This document shows positions 4,990 through 5,230 of a stretch of 5,230 nt of DNA, piece after piece (within the stretch, counting starts at the first letter, position 1; every line of letters begins with the position of its first letter). This DNA comes from Desulfobacteraceae bacterium (GTDB lineage: Bacteria > Desulfobacterota > DSM-4660 > Desulfatiglandales > Desulfatiglandaceae). The notes under the pieces were generated by a model. The model was not told the DNA's origin, did no database searches, and was given only the letters and a program-made list of their open reading frames with translations. The translations under genes and the position numbers were made by a program. Where the stretch lies: NCBI GenBank assembly GCA_030642205.1, contig DAOWOF010000174.1:1-5230 (forward strand), in the 5' to 3' direction.

Positions 4990-5230
4990 TGTCAATTTTT
5001 ATTATACCTCGGAAGTGTCAATGGACAATAAAATTGACCCACCCCTGAGCCCCTTAGTCTATATTAATTTTCTGTCTAAGCCGATAGCTTTCACCCCCCA
5101 TCATAAATATATGTGAATGATGAATAATGCGATCTACAATAAGCACAGCTATATTATGATCAAAGAAAAAATCCTCCCAGTTTGTAAAATCTTTGTTTGT
5201 AGTGATAATAATAGAACGATACTCATAGAG
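4990..5230 (-). mobile_element. IS21-family insertion sequence, one end (continues beyond window)
   Basis: The region contains the 3' part of an istB gene pointing toward this end. The non-coding end beyond istB has repeated motifs as expected for IS21 elements, which carry multiple terminal repeats. TGTCAAT occurs at 4990-4996 and again at 5016-5022, and GTCAATTTT (4991) recurs inverted as AAAATTGAC (5030-5038). The outer boundary is placed at the first TGTCAA (about 4990) because IS21 ends begin with TG. The exact boundary is uncertain by some bases, and the other end lies outside. Confidence 0.65.
5054..5230 (-). CDS. istB: IstB-type ATPase of IS21 family, C-terminal 58 codons
   Basis: The minus strand from the window edge to TAA (5056-5054) encodes YEYRSIIITTNKDFTNWEDF, then FFDHNIAVLIVDRIIHHSHI and FMMGGESYRLRQKINID. 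This matches the C-terminus of IstB/DnaC-like transposition helper ATPases. Their conserved elements are Y-x-x-R-S-x-I-x-T-S/T-N, then W....D..lA.AilDRLLHHSH, then f.i.GeSYRLR. The sensor-1-like TTN and the arginine-containing DR and SYRLR segments are intact. IstB is an AAA+ ATPase that binds target DNA and activates the IstA transposase. Walker motifs and istA would lie beyond the window. No frameshift is seen in the visible part, so this copy may be intact. Confidence 0.9.
   Translation of the reverse strand, partial: LYEYRSIIITTNKDFTNWEDFFFDHNIAVLIVDRIIHHSHIFMMGGESYRLRQKINID

Overview
This is a gene-poor, AT-rich window with only three substantial coding features, surrounded by decayed mobile elements and operon fragments. 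The gene families (a DUF1329 periplasmic protein, a cobalamin riboswitch, a FecE-type ABC ATPase remnant, and several IS families) suggest a Gram-negative bacterium. My best guess is a sulfate-reducing-type Desulfobacterota (Desulfobacterales-like) with an accessory, IS-worn region. That taxonomic call is inference from content and style; no marker gene is present.

Layout. The first 56 bases, minus strand, hold the N-terminus of a HigB/RelE-like toxin. Its promoter (91-63) places the start codon at the predicted +1. At 244-390, plus strand, lies the C-terminal tail of an iron/cobalamin-type ABC transporter ATPase, preceded by a perfect 16-bp tandem duplication. Its stop codon overlaps the ATG of a second, 23-codon gene start. 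A perfect 11-bp hairpin (576-604) follows. At 644-1138, minus strand, is a secreted cysteine-rich helical protein flanked by 17-bp inverted repeats. The stretch 1213-1940 has no convincing gene but contains several hairpins. At about 1941-2265, plus strand, is a decayed IS4-like transposase N-terminus.

The most interesting unit is 2268-2931, plus strand. It is a candidate promoter, a full cobalamin riboswitch (2306-2517), a strong intrinsic terminator (2577-2618), and then a well-initiated 85-residue protein (2674-2931) that I do not recognise. This reads as a self-contained B12-controlled gene rather than a leader for a known B12 transporter or biosynthesis gene. Next comes a 123-bp element with perfect 10-bp terminal inverted repeats (2968-3090). 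The convergent DUF1329 gene follows (3141-4493, minus), with nested palindromes upstream. An IS1-like transposase remnant lies at about 4568-4690. The window ends inside an IS21-family element (4990 onward) with the last 58 codons of istB on the minus strand.

The genes do not form one pathway. The toxin, the secreted protein, the B12-switched small protein and the DUF1329 protein each appear to be separate transcription units, separated by remnants of at least three transposon families. A link between the B12 switch and the FecE-type remnant, or the envelope protein DUF1329, is possible but not shown by the sequence.
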